A stretch of 18,566 nucleotides of DNA from Chitinophagales bacterium (GTDB lineage: Bacteria > Bacteroidota > Bacteroidia > Chitinophagales > BACL12). Positions within the stretch are counted from its first letter, which is position 1; the number at the start of each line of letters is the position of its first letter. The stretch lies in assembly GCA_014380545.1 (NCBI GenBank), contig JACMJP010000129.1, forward strand, positions 1-18,566. The letters are read 5' to 3'. Of the stretch, positions 1-8,463 are shown in pieces. Position numbers and translations under genes: made by a program. The notes under the pieces are model-generated. The model had not been told where the DNA came from. It did not search any database and saw only the letters and a program-made list of their open reading frames with translations.

Positions 1-1120
1 GATTGAAGGGACCATCCGTTGCTCTTAATAAAGTGCCAAGCATATAATTTTTTACAACATTTAATTCTTCCGCATCAATATGAATACTTTTCAGCACATC
101 CATTTCTTTATATACTTCAGCAATTGCATTTTTACAAACCTCATTTCCAACTTCCGTATCTACAGCAAAATAACTTGCATGTTTTAAATGTGTGATGTAA
201 GAATGTATACCATAGGTATAACCTTTATTCTCCCGGATATTACTCATGAGCCTTGAACCAAAATAACCACCAAATATTGTATTTAAAACATTTAACTCAG
301 GAAAATCAGGATGATGTTTGCTGATGGAAATACAACCAATGCGCACAGACGATTGAACAGAATCTTTTCTTTGAATGTAAAATTCGCTCTCCTCATTTGT
401 ATAAATAGATTTATCAGTCGCTGCAACTGGAATTTTTTGGTGAGGATAATTACCGAATTCCCTGTTCAATGTTGTAATAATTTTTTCCGGAACATTTCCA
501 CTTACAAATATTTGAGCATTCCCGGGGGAATAATTTTCTTTATACAACTTAACCACTTGTTCTCTTGTAATAGCATCTATATCATTTTCATCCATAGCAT
601 AACCATAAGGATGTTTGTTTCCGAACAATACCTCATTGAATTTTCTGTTTGCATGAAAATCTGTATTCTGTGAATTAATTCTAAGCCGCTGCTTTTTTCT
701 TTCCTTATATAAAACAATTTCATCCTCAGGAAATATTGCCTCATTCAGTATTTCAGAAATGATTGGTAAAACAGTATTTAAATGTTTTCCCAAAATAAAT
801 AACGTAACAGAGGTTGTGTCGATACCACTCGATGTTTCCACCTGTGCGCCGTAAAATTCAATGGCTTCTGCAATTTGCAAAGAAGATTTGGTTGCAGTTC
901 CTTTTTTCATAAGGGCTGCAACAGCATGACTATGACCTTTAATTGTTTCATACCATCTCCCCGCCGGGAAACGCAATTCAATTCTTACAAGATCTTCCTC
1001 AACACCGTCTACAATATAAAGTGGCACACCATTATCTAAAGCTGTTTTTTTATAGTTAGTAATGCGTAACTGTTCAATGTTTTTTAAATCAGGCTGAATT
1101 ATTCTGTTTATTACTTCCAT
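1..1120 (-). CDS. M16 family peptidase-like protein, non-catalytic partner (3' end cut by window)
   Basis: The reading frame opens with ATG at 1118-1120 and stays open to the window edge, giving about 373 residues; roughly 40-50 C-terminal residues are probably missing. It begins 17 bases after the stop of the catalytic M16 gene, so the two are surely one operon. Where an active M16 enzyme has HxxEH, this protein reads GHSHAVAALMKKG (about residues 61-73), so the zinc ligands and catalytic Glu are absent. Towards the C-terminus it has RENKGYTYG, with R296 and Y301/Y303, which fits the conserved R/Y pair that non-catalytic M16B subunits supply for substrate binding. No signal peptide is seen, so a cytoplasmic heterodimer with the neighbour is expected. 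The family assignment is firm; the substrate (peptides or misfolded protein) is not known from sequence. Confidence 0.88.
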   Translation of the reverse strand, partial: MEVINRIIQPDLKNIEQLRITNYKKTALDNGVPLYIVDGVEEDLVRIELRFPAGRWYETIKGHSHAVAALMKKGTATKSSLQIAEAIEFYGAQVETSSGIDTTSVTLFILGKHLNTVLPIISEILNEAIFPEDEIVLYKERKKQRLRINSQNTDFHANRKFNEVLFGNKHPYGYAMDENDIDAITREQVVKLYKENYSPGNAQIFVSGNVPEKIITTLNREFGNYPHQKIPVAATDKSIYTNEESEFYIQRKDSVQSSVRIGCISISKHHPDFPELNVLNTIFGGYFGSRLMSNIRENKGYTYGIHSYITHLKHASYFAVDTEVGNEVCKNAIAEVYKEMDVLKSIHIDAEELNVVKNYMLGTLLRATDGPFN

Positions 1121-1137
1121 TCTTAATTCTTTATTAT

Positions 1138-2373
1138 TTAATTTTTTCGGTAATATAAAGTAGAGCTTTTTTCATTACTCAATATGTTTTGTGCTGACGT
1201 TAAAACATCATCAAGCGTAACATTTAAAAAACGATCTATTTCTGTATTTATAATGTCGGCACTTTCCAGCATTTCACATATTGCCAGGCCCTGTGCTTTA
1301 TTTAAAATACCGGTATAACTTTCAGCAATATCCATCTCAATCATATTCTTTACTCTTATCAATTCTTTTTCATTTACTTTTTCACTTATTATTTTTTCCA
1401 CTTCTTCTGAAATTCCCTTTTCGGCATCCTCATACTTTACATCATCAGATAGTTTACCGGAAATAATAAACATACCTGTATCAATGCTGCCGGCATTATA
1501 TGCCCCAATATCAGTAAATAATTTTTTTTCTTTTTTTAATTTTTGAAATAACCTTGATGAATCCCCATTTCCTAAAATATCACCTAAAATATTAGCAGCA
1601 TAATAATCGCTATCAACTCTTCCGGGCATATGCCATACTTTATAAATGAGATCAACAGGAACATTTGCTTTCACTTCGTCAAATCTTGCAGATGTTTGCA
1701 GTGGTTCCTCCGGAATCTTTTTTATCACATCATTTCCTTTTTCAATTTCACCGAACCATTTATTCACAAGACCTAGCACTTCGTCAGTTTTTATTGCACC
1801 GCTAATTGAAAGAATTGCATTATTAGGGCGATAATATTTATAAAAAAAATTCTCAACATCACTTAATTGTGCTTCCTGAATATGTTTTAATTCTAATCCG
1901 ATTGTAGGCCATTGATAAGGATGATTTTTATATACTACTTTTCGTAACTTGTGCCACAGATCCCCATATGGCTTGTTTATGTAATGCTCCTTAAATTCTT
2001 CGCATACAACATTGCGCTGCACATTTAATGATCGTTCTGAAAAATCTAACTTTAACATGCGGTCACTTTCAAGCCATAATGCTGTTTCAATATTTTCTAC
2101 CGGCAAAACATCATAATAATTTGTGAGGTCATTTGTAGTAAAAGCATTGTTCGTTCCGCTTGCTAATTGCAGTGGTGTATCAAATTCAGGGATATTTTTA
2201 CTGCCGCCAAACATGAGATGCTCGAATAAATGCGCAAATCCGGTTCTTGTAATTTCTTCATCCCGTGCGCCAACTTTGTATAAAACATCAACGGCCACTA
2301 ATTGTGTTGTGAAGTCTTCGTTGATAATAACCGTGAGCCCATTATCGAGGATAAATTTTTTATAGTGTATCAT
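1138..2373 (-). CDS. M16 family zinc metallopeptidase, catalytic subunit
   Basis: This 411-residue protein has the inverted zinc motif HLFEH at residues 48-52: H48 and H52 are zinc ligands and E51 is the general base. The distal Glu ligand lies in the VVCEEF segment at about residues 122-127. The N-terminal block (LDNGLTVIINED, then GARDE) and the YYRPNNAILSISG segment are typical of bacterial M16B enzymes related to mitochondrial processing peptidase. The length fits a one-subunit M16B protein, which works as a dimer with a non-catalytic partner; that partner is the next gene, 17 bases downstream. There is no signal peptide, so it probably acts in the cytoplasm. The start at 2373 follows a short leader shared with the divergent mqnC gene. 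Family certain; physiological substrate unknown. Confidence 0.93.
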   Translation of the reverse strand: MIHYKKFILDNGLTVIINEDFTTQLVAVDVLYKVGARDEEITRTGFAHLFEHLMFGGSKNIPEFDTPLQLASGTNNAFTTNDLTNYYDVLPVENIETALWLESDRMLKLDFSERSLNVQRNVVCEEFKEHYINKPYGDLWHKLRKVVYKNHPYQWPTIGLELKHIQEAQLSDVENFFYKYYRPNNAILSISGAIKTDEVLGLVNKWFGEIEKGNDVIKKIPEEPLQTSARFDEVKANVPVDLIYKVWHMPGRVDSDYYAANILGDILGNGDSSRLFQKLKKEKKLFTDIGAYNAGSIDTGMFIISGKLSDDVKYEDAEKGISEEVEKIISEKVNEKELIRVKNMIEMDIAESYTGILNKAQGLAICEMLESADIINTEIDRFLNVTLDDVLTSAQNILSNEKSSTLYYRKN

Positions 2374-2399
2374 AAACTAATATAGAATGTATCTTGTTT

Positions 2400-2420
2400 T
2401 ATTTTTGTTCCGCAAAAATA
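2400..2420. promoter_or_regulatory. Candidate divergent promoter core, perfect inverted repeat with two facing -7 boxes
   Basis: TATTTTTG at 2400-2407 and its exact reverse complement CAAAAATA at 2413-2420 flank a 5-base centre. Each arm, read on its own strand, matches the Bacteroidota -7 box TAnnTTTG. The plus-strand box would start mqnC about 25 bases before its ATG, and the minus-strand box would start the M16 pair about 33 bases before its ATG. I see no convincing -33 TTTG for either direction, so this remains a candidate. The palindrome could instead be an operator or a simple RNA hairpin. Confidence 0.35.
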
Positions 2421-2438
2421 GACGAATTAAACTGATTC

Positions 2439-3566
2439 ATGATTTTATCTCATCTCTATCACAAAGCCCCAAGGCTCGAATTTCTTTCTGTTGATGAAGG
2501 GGTGTATTTATTTGAAAATGCACCAACTCCCGAACTTATGGAGATTGCAAACACAATTAGAAAAAGAAAAAAGCTACATAATAATAAAGTTACCTGGATC
2601 ATTGACCGAAATGTAAATACAACAAACATTTGTGTGGCAAATTGCAAATTCTGTAATTTCTATCGCATACCCGGACATGCTGAAGGTTATATTACAGATA
2701 AAGAAACATACAGGAAAAAAATTGAGGAGACGATCAGGTATGGTGGTGAACAATTATTGCTTCAGGGAGGGCATCACCCTGAACTTGGTTTGGATTTTTA
2801 TGTGAAAACTTTTAAGGAAATAAAAGAAATGTTTCCGCAAATTAAGTTGCATTCACTTGGCCCACCGGAAATTCATCATATTGCAACATTGGGAAATTAT
2901 TCTTATGAATATGTTCTCACAGAATTAAAAGAAGCAGGATTAGATTCTCTGCCGGGAGCAGGTGCCGAAATATTAGTTGACCGTGTAAGAAAAATAATCT
3001 CAACAGGAAAATGTTTAAGTGATGAATGGTTAGATGTGATGAGAGCAGCGCACAAATTAAATCTTACAACAAGTGCAACAATGATGTTCGGACATATTGA
3101 AACTATTGAAGAACGTTTTTTACATCTTGAAAAAATAAGACAAGTACAATCAGAGAAGCCAAAAGATGCAAAAGGATTTCTTGCATTTATTCCGTGGACG
3201 TTCCAGGATGTTGATACAATTTTGAAAAAAATTCGCCGTGCAAAAAATGATACTACTCCTGATGAATATATTCGTATGATCGCTATGAGCAGAATATTTT
3301 TACCGAACATTGAAAATATTCAGGCAAGCTGGTTAACGGTTGGAAAACAGGTTGCACAAATTTGTTTACATGCCGGAGCAAATGATTTCGGCTCCATTAT
3401 GATAGAAGAAAATGTGGTAAGTGCTGCGGGTGCGCCACACAGGTTTACATACAAAACAATTCAGGAAGCAATTAAAGAAGCAGGGTTTACTCCGCAATTA
3501 AGAAATCAGCAATACGAGGATAGGGGAATTCCGGAATTGATAGAAGAGCAGTTGATTGATTATTGA
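2439..3566 (+). CDS. mqnC: Cyclic dehypoxanthinyl futalosine synthase (menaquinone biosynthesis)
   Basis: This 375-residue radical SAM enzyme catalyses the cyclisation of dehypoxanthinyl futalosine in the futalosine route to menaquinone. The [4Fe-4S]-binding CX3CX2C motif is C65, C69, C72 (CVANCKFCNFYR). QGGHHPELGLDFY (about residues 109-121) and the later MMFGHIET and FIPWTFQ segments are characteristic of MqnC, and they separate it from its paralogue MqnE, the aminofutalosine synthase. The length is normal for MqnC. The start is the first ATG after the divergent intergenic region. kbl follows after 49 bases on the same strand and may share the transcript, but no pathway link is obvious. No other mqn gene lies in the window. 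Cytoplasmic. Confidence 0.93.
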   Translation: MILSHLYHKAPRLEFLSVDEGVYLFENAPTPELMEIANTIRKRKKLHNNKVTWIIDRNVNTTNICVANCKFCNFYRIPGHAEGYITDKETYRKKIEETIRYGGEQLLLQGGHHPELGLDFYVKTFKEIKEMFPQIKLHSLGPPEIHHIATLGNYSYEYVLTELKEAGLDSLPGAGAEILVDRVRKIISTGKCLSDEWLDVMRAAHKLNLTTSATMMFGHIETIEERFLHLEKIRQVQSEKPKDAKGFLAFIPWTFQDVDTILKKIRRAKNDTTPDEYIRMIAMSRIFLPNIENIQASWLTVGKQVAQICLHAGANDFGSIMIEENVVSAAGAPHRFTYKTIQEAIKEAGFTPQLRNQQYEDRGIPELIEEQLIDY

Positions 3567-3615
3567 AATCACATAAATTTATTTCTTAATTTTATCTTCA
3601 CATCAAATTTTATTT

Positions 3616-4815
3616 ATGTACTCAATCGAACAACGCCTTCAAAAAGAAATCACCGAAATAAAAGAAGCAGGGCTTTATAAAAATGAAAGGATTATTACAT
3701 CACCGCAGTCTGCAGATATTACAATTGCAGGCGGACAAGAAGTAATTAATTTTTGCGCAAATAATTATCTGGGATTAAGCTCTCATCCGAAAGTAATTGA
3801 AGCTGCTAAAAAAGCAATTGACAGTCATGGTTACGGAATGAGTTCTGTAAGATTCATTTGCGGCACACAGGATATTCATAAAGAATTGGAAAAAAAGATC
3901 GCTGATTTTCTGGGAACGGAAGACACTATTTTATATGCTGCGGCATTTGATGCAAATGGTGGTGTGTTTGAACCATTGTTTAATGAAGAAGATGCAATTA
4001 TCAGCGATGCATTAAATCATGCTTCTATTATTGATGGTGTGCGATTATGTAAAGCTGTGCGATACAGATATGCACATAATGATATGAACGATTTAGAAGA
4101 ACAATTAAAATTAGCACAGACGCAACGCAACAGAATTATTGTAACCGATGGTGCATTCAGTATGGATGGAACAATTGCACAATTAGATAAAATTGTGGAG
4201 CTGGCAGAAAAATATTCAGCATTAATAATGATTGATGAATGCCATGCAAGCGGATTTTTAGGCAAGACGGGGAGGGGCACACATGAATATAGAAATGTGA
4301 TGGGAAAAATTGATATCATAACCGGTACATTGGGAAAAGCATTAGGCGGTGCAAGCGGTGGATTTACTTCAGGGAGAAAAGAAATAATTGAAATGTTGCG
4401 GCAAAGATCAAGACCTTATTTATTTTCAAATACATTAGCACCATCTATAACAGGCGCAAGTATTGCAGTGTTCGATCTGCTAAGTGAAACAACTGAGCTG
4501 AGAGATAAATTAGAAACAAACACAAAATATTTCCGCACAAAAATTACTGAAGCCGGTTTCGATATTAAAACCGGAGAACATCCCATTGTGCCGATCATGT
4601 TATATGATGCTGTATTAAGTCAGACAATGGCAACTAAATTATTAGATGAAGGAATTTATGTAATTGGTTTTTATTTTCCTGTTGTACCAAAAGGTCAGGC
4701 AAGAATAAGGGTACAAATTTCTGCAGCACATGAAAAACATCATTTGGATAAAGCCATTGCAGCATTTACGAAAGTGGGGAAAGAGCTTGGTGTTATAAAA
4801 GAATTAGTTAATTAG
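3616..4815 (+). CDS. kbl: Glycine C-acetyltransferase (2-amino-3-ketobutyrate CoA ligase)
   Basis: This 399-residue PLP enzyme belongs to the alpha-oxoamine synthase family. It cleaves 2-amino-3-oxobutanoate with CoA to glycine and acetyl-CoA, the second step of threonine breakdown after threonine dehydrogenase. The Schiff-base lysine is K241 in GTLGKALGGASGG. The cofactor-contacting DECHASGFLG holds D207 and H210. FCANNYLGLSSHP near residue 47 and VRFICGTQDIHKELE near residue 77 are typical of Kbl rather than of serine palmitoyltransferase or BioF. Length and offset of the key residues agree with the E. coli enzyme. The threonine dehydrogenase gene (tdh) is not in the window. The gene lies 49 bases after mqnC and converges on the downstream exported hydrolase gene. 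Confidence 0.94.
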   Translation: MYSIEQRLQKEITEIKEAGLYKNERIITSPQSADITIAGGQEVINFCANNYLGLSSHPKVIEAAKKAIDSHGYGMSSVRFICGTQDIHKELEKKIADFLGTEDTILYAAAFDANGGVFEPLFNEEDAIISDALNHASIIDGVRLCKAVRYRYAHNDMNDLEEQLKLAQTQRNRIIVTDGAFSMDGTIAQLDKIVELAEKYSALIMIDECHASGFLGKTGRGTHEYRNVMGKIDIITGTLGKALGGASGGFTSGRKEIIEMLRQRSRPYLFSNTLAPSITGASIAVFDLLSETTELRDKLETNTKYFRTKITEAGFDIKTGEHPIVPIMLYDAVLSQTMATKLLDEGIYVIGFYFPVVPKGQARIRVQISAAHEKHHLDKAIAAFTKVGKELGVIKELVN

Positions 4816-4877
4816 CTTAAGAAGGAAGTATAATAATTAACAACTGAATTGCAGCAGGAACGAATTAAAAATCAAGA

Positions 4878-7109
4878 TTACTCCATAATTATGTGTGCTG
4901 TTGCAATTAATCTATTTCTATCAAATAATTGGATACCGTAATTTCCAGATGGTAAATTATTTCGGGCGATAATAATCTTATTACCTGAAATATTTTCAAT
5001 TGTACTTACTTTCTCACCCATTATATTATAGATAATTAATTCGCCGTCAGAAATATTTTCTTTGAATTGTATAGTTGAATAATCTATAAATGGGTTTGGG
5101 TTAACTGATATATTATTCTCATATGTTATATTTTCGATTTCAACCACTTCATTGTCAACTTTTATATCATCAACAAATAAAGATTGCCCGAGGAATGTTG
5201 GTGTAACTCTGAATTTTACTACGATATCATCACCGGAAAAATCTGTTAAATCAATACTTTCTAATACAAATTGTGAACTGTCGGCAAAAAAATATTCGTA
5301 TGCTGGTGATGTAGTTGCTAATGTTGCGCCGGACTTGTTAAATACATTCATAAAAGTTGCACCACAATCTGTTGAAATGTAAACCTGCAAACGGTCATTA
5401 GAACCAGGATATTCTGCGTAAGCATATTGAAAACTAAGGACGGGATTTGTTAAACCTGAAATATCAATTACAGGAGATTCCAAATCATCATAAGTTCCTG
5501 TATTATCATCCCAATTATTTTTTGCAAGACATTTGTTTCCGGAATAACTAGATAAATCCTGTATCACCCAGGTGCCATTTAAATAACCATTTTCATACTC
5601 ATTTGCTTTATTTACCCAGGTATTAAATACAACTTCACCGGACTCAAAATCTTCAATGAATGGTGCTGTTACTAATACTTCTGTTTCTATATTCGTTCTA
5701 ACTAAAACTGAATCATTAAAAGTGTGTGAGTCAGCAGAACCATTCGGCAATGTTGTAAAAGCAGAAAATGATTGATAGCCGTTTTCTATACTGATTTCCG
5801 GTAACAGCACATTTGATCCTGTGTTTGGAAATAAATTTCCTGTCCAGCTATACGTATTAGTAACGTAACCAGTAAATCCGTAATTAATATCAAGAGTTGT
5901 TAAATTATTTGTACCATAATTATAAATTGTTATTTCAGGAATAATTTCTGACCAGCATGTAGAATTTTCCGGGTTAATAATTGTACTTACCCCCGCATCG
6001 TTTTCAGAACTGATAATTGTTGAATGAAGAATTTGTGTTAATGCGCCCATTATTGTATCACAAAGGCCGAAAGCTTCGTCATCATTTGTTAATAAACATA
6101 TTGTGGTTTTTGTATCCACATCATAAAAAACCTGCGAATGAAAATTTAAAAAATCTCCCCGGTGTGCATAACCTGAATAGTTTTGAAAATTGCTCACGGG
6201 ATTTTGAAAATTATATTTATAAAGCCCAAGTCCGGCATAACTAAATTCATTTATATTAATAATTTCCTGTAAAGAGGCTGCAGAAATTATTTCATAATTA
6301 AATAATGCACTGTACCATGCAGCAATTTCCCTTGCAGTAGAAAAAAGCCCACCATAACTCCAGCCAATACTAAAATAAGGCAAGGGTTCATCACCCTGAT
6401 CTGCAGCACCAAAAAATATATGTGAAACCGGGTAGGCAGGTGGCTCCCAATAAGCCATGAATGTGCTATCCATATCAAGCGGATCTAAAATAAATTCATG
6501 TAACACATTTACATAATCATCTCCTGTAACCGACTCAATAATTAAACCTGCCAACAAATAATTTGTATTGCTGTAACTATATCCCTCACCGGAACTAAAA
6601 GTCGGAGCATCAATAAATTCTAATTGTTCTTCAGGCTCCCATGCATAATTTGAATCAGCCAGTATGGCAAGAAGAAAATCTAAATCATCATTTATAATAT
6701 CAAAAATACCGGATTCATGTCTTAATAATTGTTTTATAGTTATTGAAGGATCAACATTTTCTATAGGATATAAATACTCTCCAATTGCATCGTCAATATC
6801 CAATAATCCCATTTCTTCTAATTTCATAATGCATACCGCAGTAAATAATTTCGTGTTACTGCCTATATTAAATTTCATATCAGGAGTTACAACAACTGTA
6901 TCATAAGAAACACCACTTGTGCCAATCCATGTGCCCTGCCCCGGAACAATCATGGCACAACTTGCGCCCCGCAATTCATAATAGCCCATGATACTATCAA
7001 GTGTGTTTTCTAGTTTTTCTACTCCGGCTGGGCTAAATGTTAGTGATGTAGTTTGCGTTTTTACTTGTAAAGAAAACAGAATGATAAAGTGGAAAAAAAC
7101 ATATTTCAT
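4878..7109 (-). CDS. Exported beta-lactamase-fold serine hydrolase with T9SS sorting domain
   Basis: This 743-residue multidomain protein has four parts. (1) A signal peptide covers about residues 1-19 (hydrophobic FFHFIILFSL after MKY). (2) A class C beta-lactamase/D-Ala-D-Ala carboxypeptidase-like domain covers about 30-360, with S84-N-T-K87 as the SxxK nucleophile motif, Y179-S-N181 as the YxN motif and H316-R-G318 in place of KTG. (3) An Ig/CARDB-like stretch (about 375-470) is followed by a jelly-roll, choice-of-anchor or MAM-like domain (about 475-650) starting APFIEDFESG. (4) A type A T9SS sorting domain runs from about 663 to the end (VNPNPF, IYNIMGEKV, LPSGNYGIQL). It should cross the outer membrane by T9SS and be anchored or released at the cell surface. 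All catalytic motifs are intact, so an active esterase, peptidase or amidase is likely. The substrate cannot be read from sequence, and true antibiotic resistance is not implied. Confidence 0.88.
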   Translation of the reverse strand: MKYVFFHFIILFSLQVKTQTTSLTFSPAGVEKLENTLDSIMGYYELRGASCAMIVPGQGTWIGTSGVSYDTVVVTPDMKFNIGSNTKLFTAVCIMKLEEMGLLDIDDAIGEYLYPIENVDPSITIKQLLRHESGIFDIINDDLDFLLAILADSNYAWEPEEQLEFIDAPTFSSGEGYSYSNTNYLLAGLIIESVTGDDYVNVLHEFILDPLDMDSTFMAYWEPPAYPVSHIFFGAADQGDEPLPYFSIGWSYGGLFSTAREIAAWYSALFNYEIISAASLQEIININEFSYAGLGLYKYNFQNPVSNFQNYSGYAHRGDFLNFHSQVFYDVDTKTTICLLTNDDEAFGLCDTIMGALTQILHSTIISSENDAGVSTIINPENSTCWSEIIPEITIYNYGTNNLTTLDINYGFTGYVTNTYSWTGNLFPNTGSNVLLPEISIENGYQSFSAFTTLPNGSADSHTFNDSVLVRTNIETEVLVTAPFIEDFESGEVVFNTWVNKANEYENGYLNGTWVIQDLSSYSGNKCLAKNNWDDNTGTYDDLESPVIDISGLTNPVLSFQYAYAEYPGSNDRLQVYISTDCGATFMNVFNKSGATLATTSPAYEYFFADSSQFVLESIDLTDFSGDDIVVKFRVTPTFLGQSLFVDDIKVDNEVVEIENITYENNISVNPNPFIDYSTIQFKENISDGELIIYNIMGEKVSTIENISGNKIIIARNNLPSGNYGIQLFDRNRLIATAHIIME

Positions 7110-7356
7110 CTCAAATAAGTTTGAATAATATGAATAGATTAAAGTAAATCTAAATTACTGTTTTATTGTATGATCAACAAAAACGCATGAAAAATCTTTG
7201 GGTTAAATTCATTTTTAAGTGAGATAGATACGGCAGCTTTTCAAAATTATTACTCCTGCTTCCTTTACAGCGACTAATATGAATTAAAGAGTTATACAAA
7301 ATTTATAACTAATTTTCTCCGGGAAGCACTGTTGCAAAAACTATTTGAATAAAGTA
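7110..7356. other. 247-base intergenic region, mostly unassigned
   Basis: This separates the flippase-like gene from the exported hydrolase. Apart from the candidate promoter at 7150-7181, it holds a patch richer in G and C than its surroundings (about 7228-7280) and an AT-rich 7-bp inverted repeat, AGTTATA at 7290-7296 and TATAACT at 7304-7310. The repeat lies about 50 bases beyond the flippase stop and could be a weak terminator, but no clear T tract follows it. No convincing short gene was found on either strand. Confidence 0.4.
7150..7181 (-). promoter_or_regulatory. Candidate Bacteroidota-type promoter for the exported hydrolase
   Basis: Read on the minus strand, TTTG (7181-7178) is followed after 20 bases by TAATTTAG (7157-7150), one mismatch from TAnnTTTG. 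The predicted transcription start is near 7143, about 34 bases before the ATG at 7109. This would let the hydrolase be transcribed independently of the recQ-scpA-flippase genes upstream. Confidence 0.4.
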
Positions 7357-8463
7357 TTATTTTCCATATACCCTGTTCACCCATCTCGGTAAAATAACTG
7401 CGCCGCCAAACAAATAAGGATAATAAGTGATCATTCTCCACACAACAGCAAATGTTCCTACTAAAACAGGGTCAATATAATCGCACATTAATGCACTAAA
7501 GGCAATTTCAGCAATTCCAATTCCACCTGGCGTTAAAGGAAGCAACATCATCATCCAAATAGGGAATTGTCTTGCAAAAATTACGGGGATATCCTGAACT
7601 TCAATATCAAAAAAAGCCATTACTACACATGCAGCAATGAGAAAAAACGAACACCAGCTCAGCATGGTTGAAAGAAAAGCATTCCTCCAAAATCTTTTGT
7701 CTTTATTTTTTAATTCAACTGATGTAAGTATCACATCATCACCAGTATGAATTGCATCTTCCTTCCATCTTTTTAGAATTGGTAATGAAAATATTTTTAC
7801 TACAAATTTTTTTAAAGCTTTGGCATTTATAAATAACCCATAGGTAAGCATTAGTAAGATAGCTAAGAAGATAAAGTACCCGGTAAAATAAATTGTTTGC
7901 ATGTTGTGAAATATTCCCATGCCCGGCAAAGCGGTCATGCTACGACACATTGCATCCTTTGCAAACATTTTATCTGCCCCGAGAATTATTAAAAATATGA
8001 TAGGGATAATTGCAAGAAATAATTGATCTAAGAAAATAGTAAGCATACTTGTCGCAGCACTTTTCCCAAGGCTTAATTTTTCTTTCTTCATAAAATAAAT
8101 TGCTACTGCTGCTCCACCAACAGTAGACGGCGTAACTGCTGAAGAAAACTCCCATAATGTAATGATCTGAAAAGATTGTTTCCAACTGAATTTTTTGTTT
8201 GTAATTAAGCGTAAGCGATACATATATCCTGCATGTCGTAAAACAATTAAAATAAGGGCACAGAAAATCCAGAAAATAGATTCACCTGTCCAACGAATTG
8301 TTTTTACAGTCTCATATTCAAAAGAATTATAAATCAAATAACCAGAAACTGCGAAAGCAAGAATTGTAATAATAATAATTCTCCCATAAGAAAATTGTCG
8401 GGAAATTTTTTGTTCCTCAGTTGTAGGTTGCTTAGCAGATAACTCTTCAGGCTGTTTGTTCAT
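7357..8463 (-). CDS. Flippase-like integral membrane protein (LPG synthase TM / UPF0104 family)
   Basis: This 368-residue protein is a multi-spanning inner membrane protein of the PF03706 type, the transmembrane domain of lysylphosphatidylglycerol synthases (MprF) and AglD-like proteins, without the catalytic aminoacyl-transfer domain. A charged cytoplasmic N-terminus (residues 1-27) precedes the first helix at about 28-46. The family motifs P112STVGG117 and, near residue 311, PGGIGIAE are both present. Stand-alone members are thought to move lipid-linked substrates across the membrane, but the substrate here is unknown. Its start lies inside the end of scpA (17 shared bases, 8447-8463), which implies translational coupling. 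Gene order in the transcript is probably recQ, scpA, then this gene. Confidence 0.85.
   Translation of the reverse strand: MNKQPEELSAKQPTTEEQKISRQFSYGRIIIITILAFAVSGYLIYNSFEYETVKTIRWTGESIFWIFCALILIVLRHAGYMYRLRLITNKKFSWKQSFQIITLWEFSSAVTPSTVGGAAVAIYFMKKEKLSLGKSAATSMLTIFLDQLFLAIIPIIFLIILGADKMFAKDAMCRSMTALPGMGIFHNMQTIYFTGYFIFLAILLMLTYGLFINAKALKKFVVKIFSLPILKRWKEDAIHTGDDVILTSVELKNKDKRFWRNAFLSTMLSWCSFFLIAACVVMAFFDIEVQDIPVIFARQFPIWMMMLLPLTPGGIGIAEIAFSALMCDYIDPVLVGTFAVVWRMITYYPYLFGGAVILPRWVNRVYGK

Noticed and set aside
311..673. 120-residue plus-strand reading frame
   Set aside because: It lies wholly antisense to the truncated M16 partner gene, whose translation shows clear family sequence; the plus-strand product shows no recognisable motif.
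2439..3566. MqnE (aminofutalosine synthase)
   Set aside because: The QGGHHPELGLDFY segment and overall layout are those of MqnC.
3616..4815. Serine palmitoyltransferase, common in Bacteroidota and of the same family
   Set aside because: The NNYLGLSSHP and VRFICGTQDIHKELE segments and the spacing of D207, H210 and K241 match Kbl; the downstream sequence also fits Kbl better.
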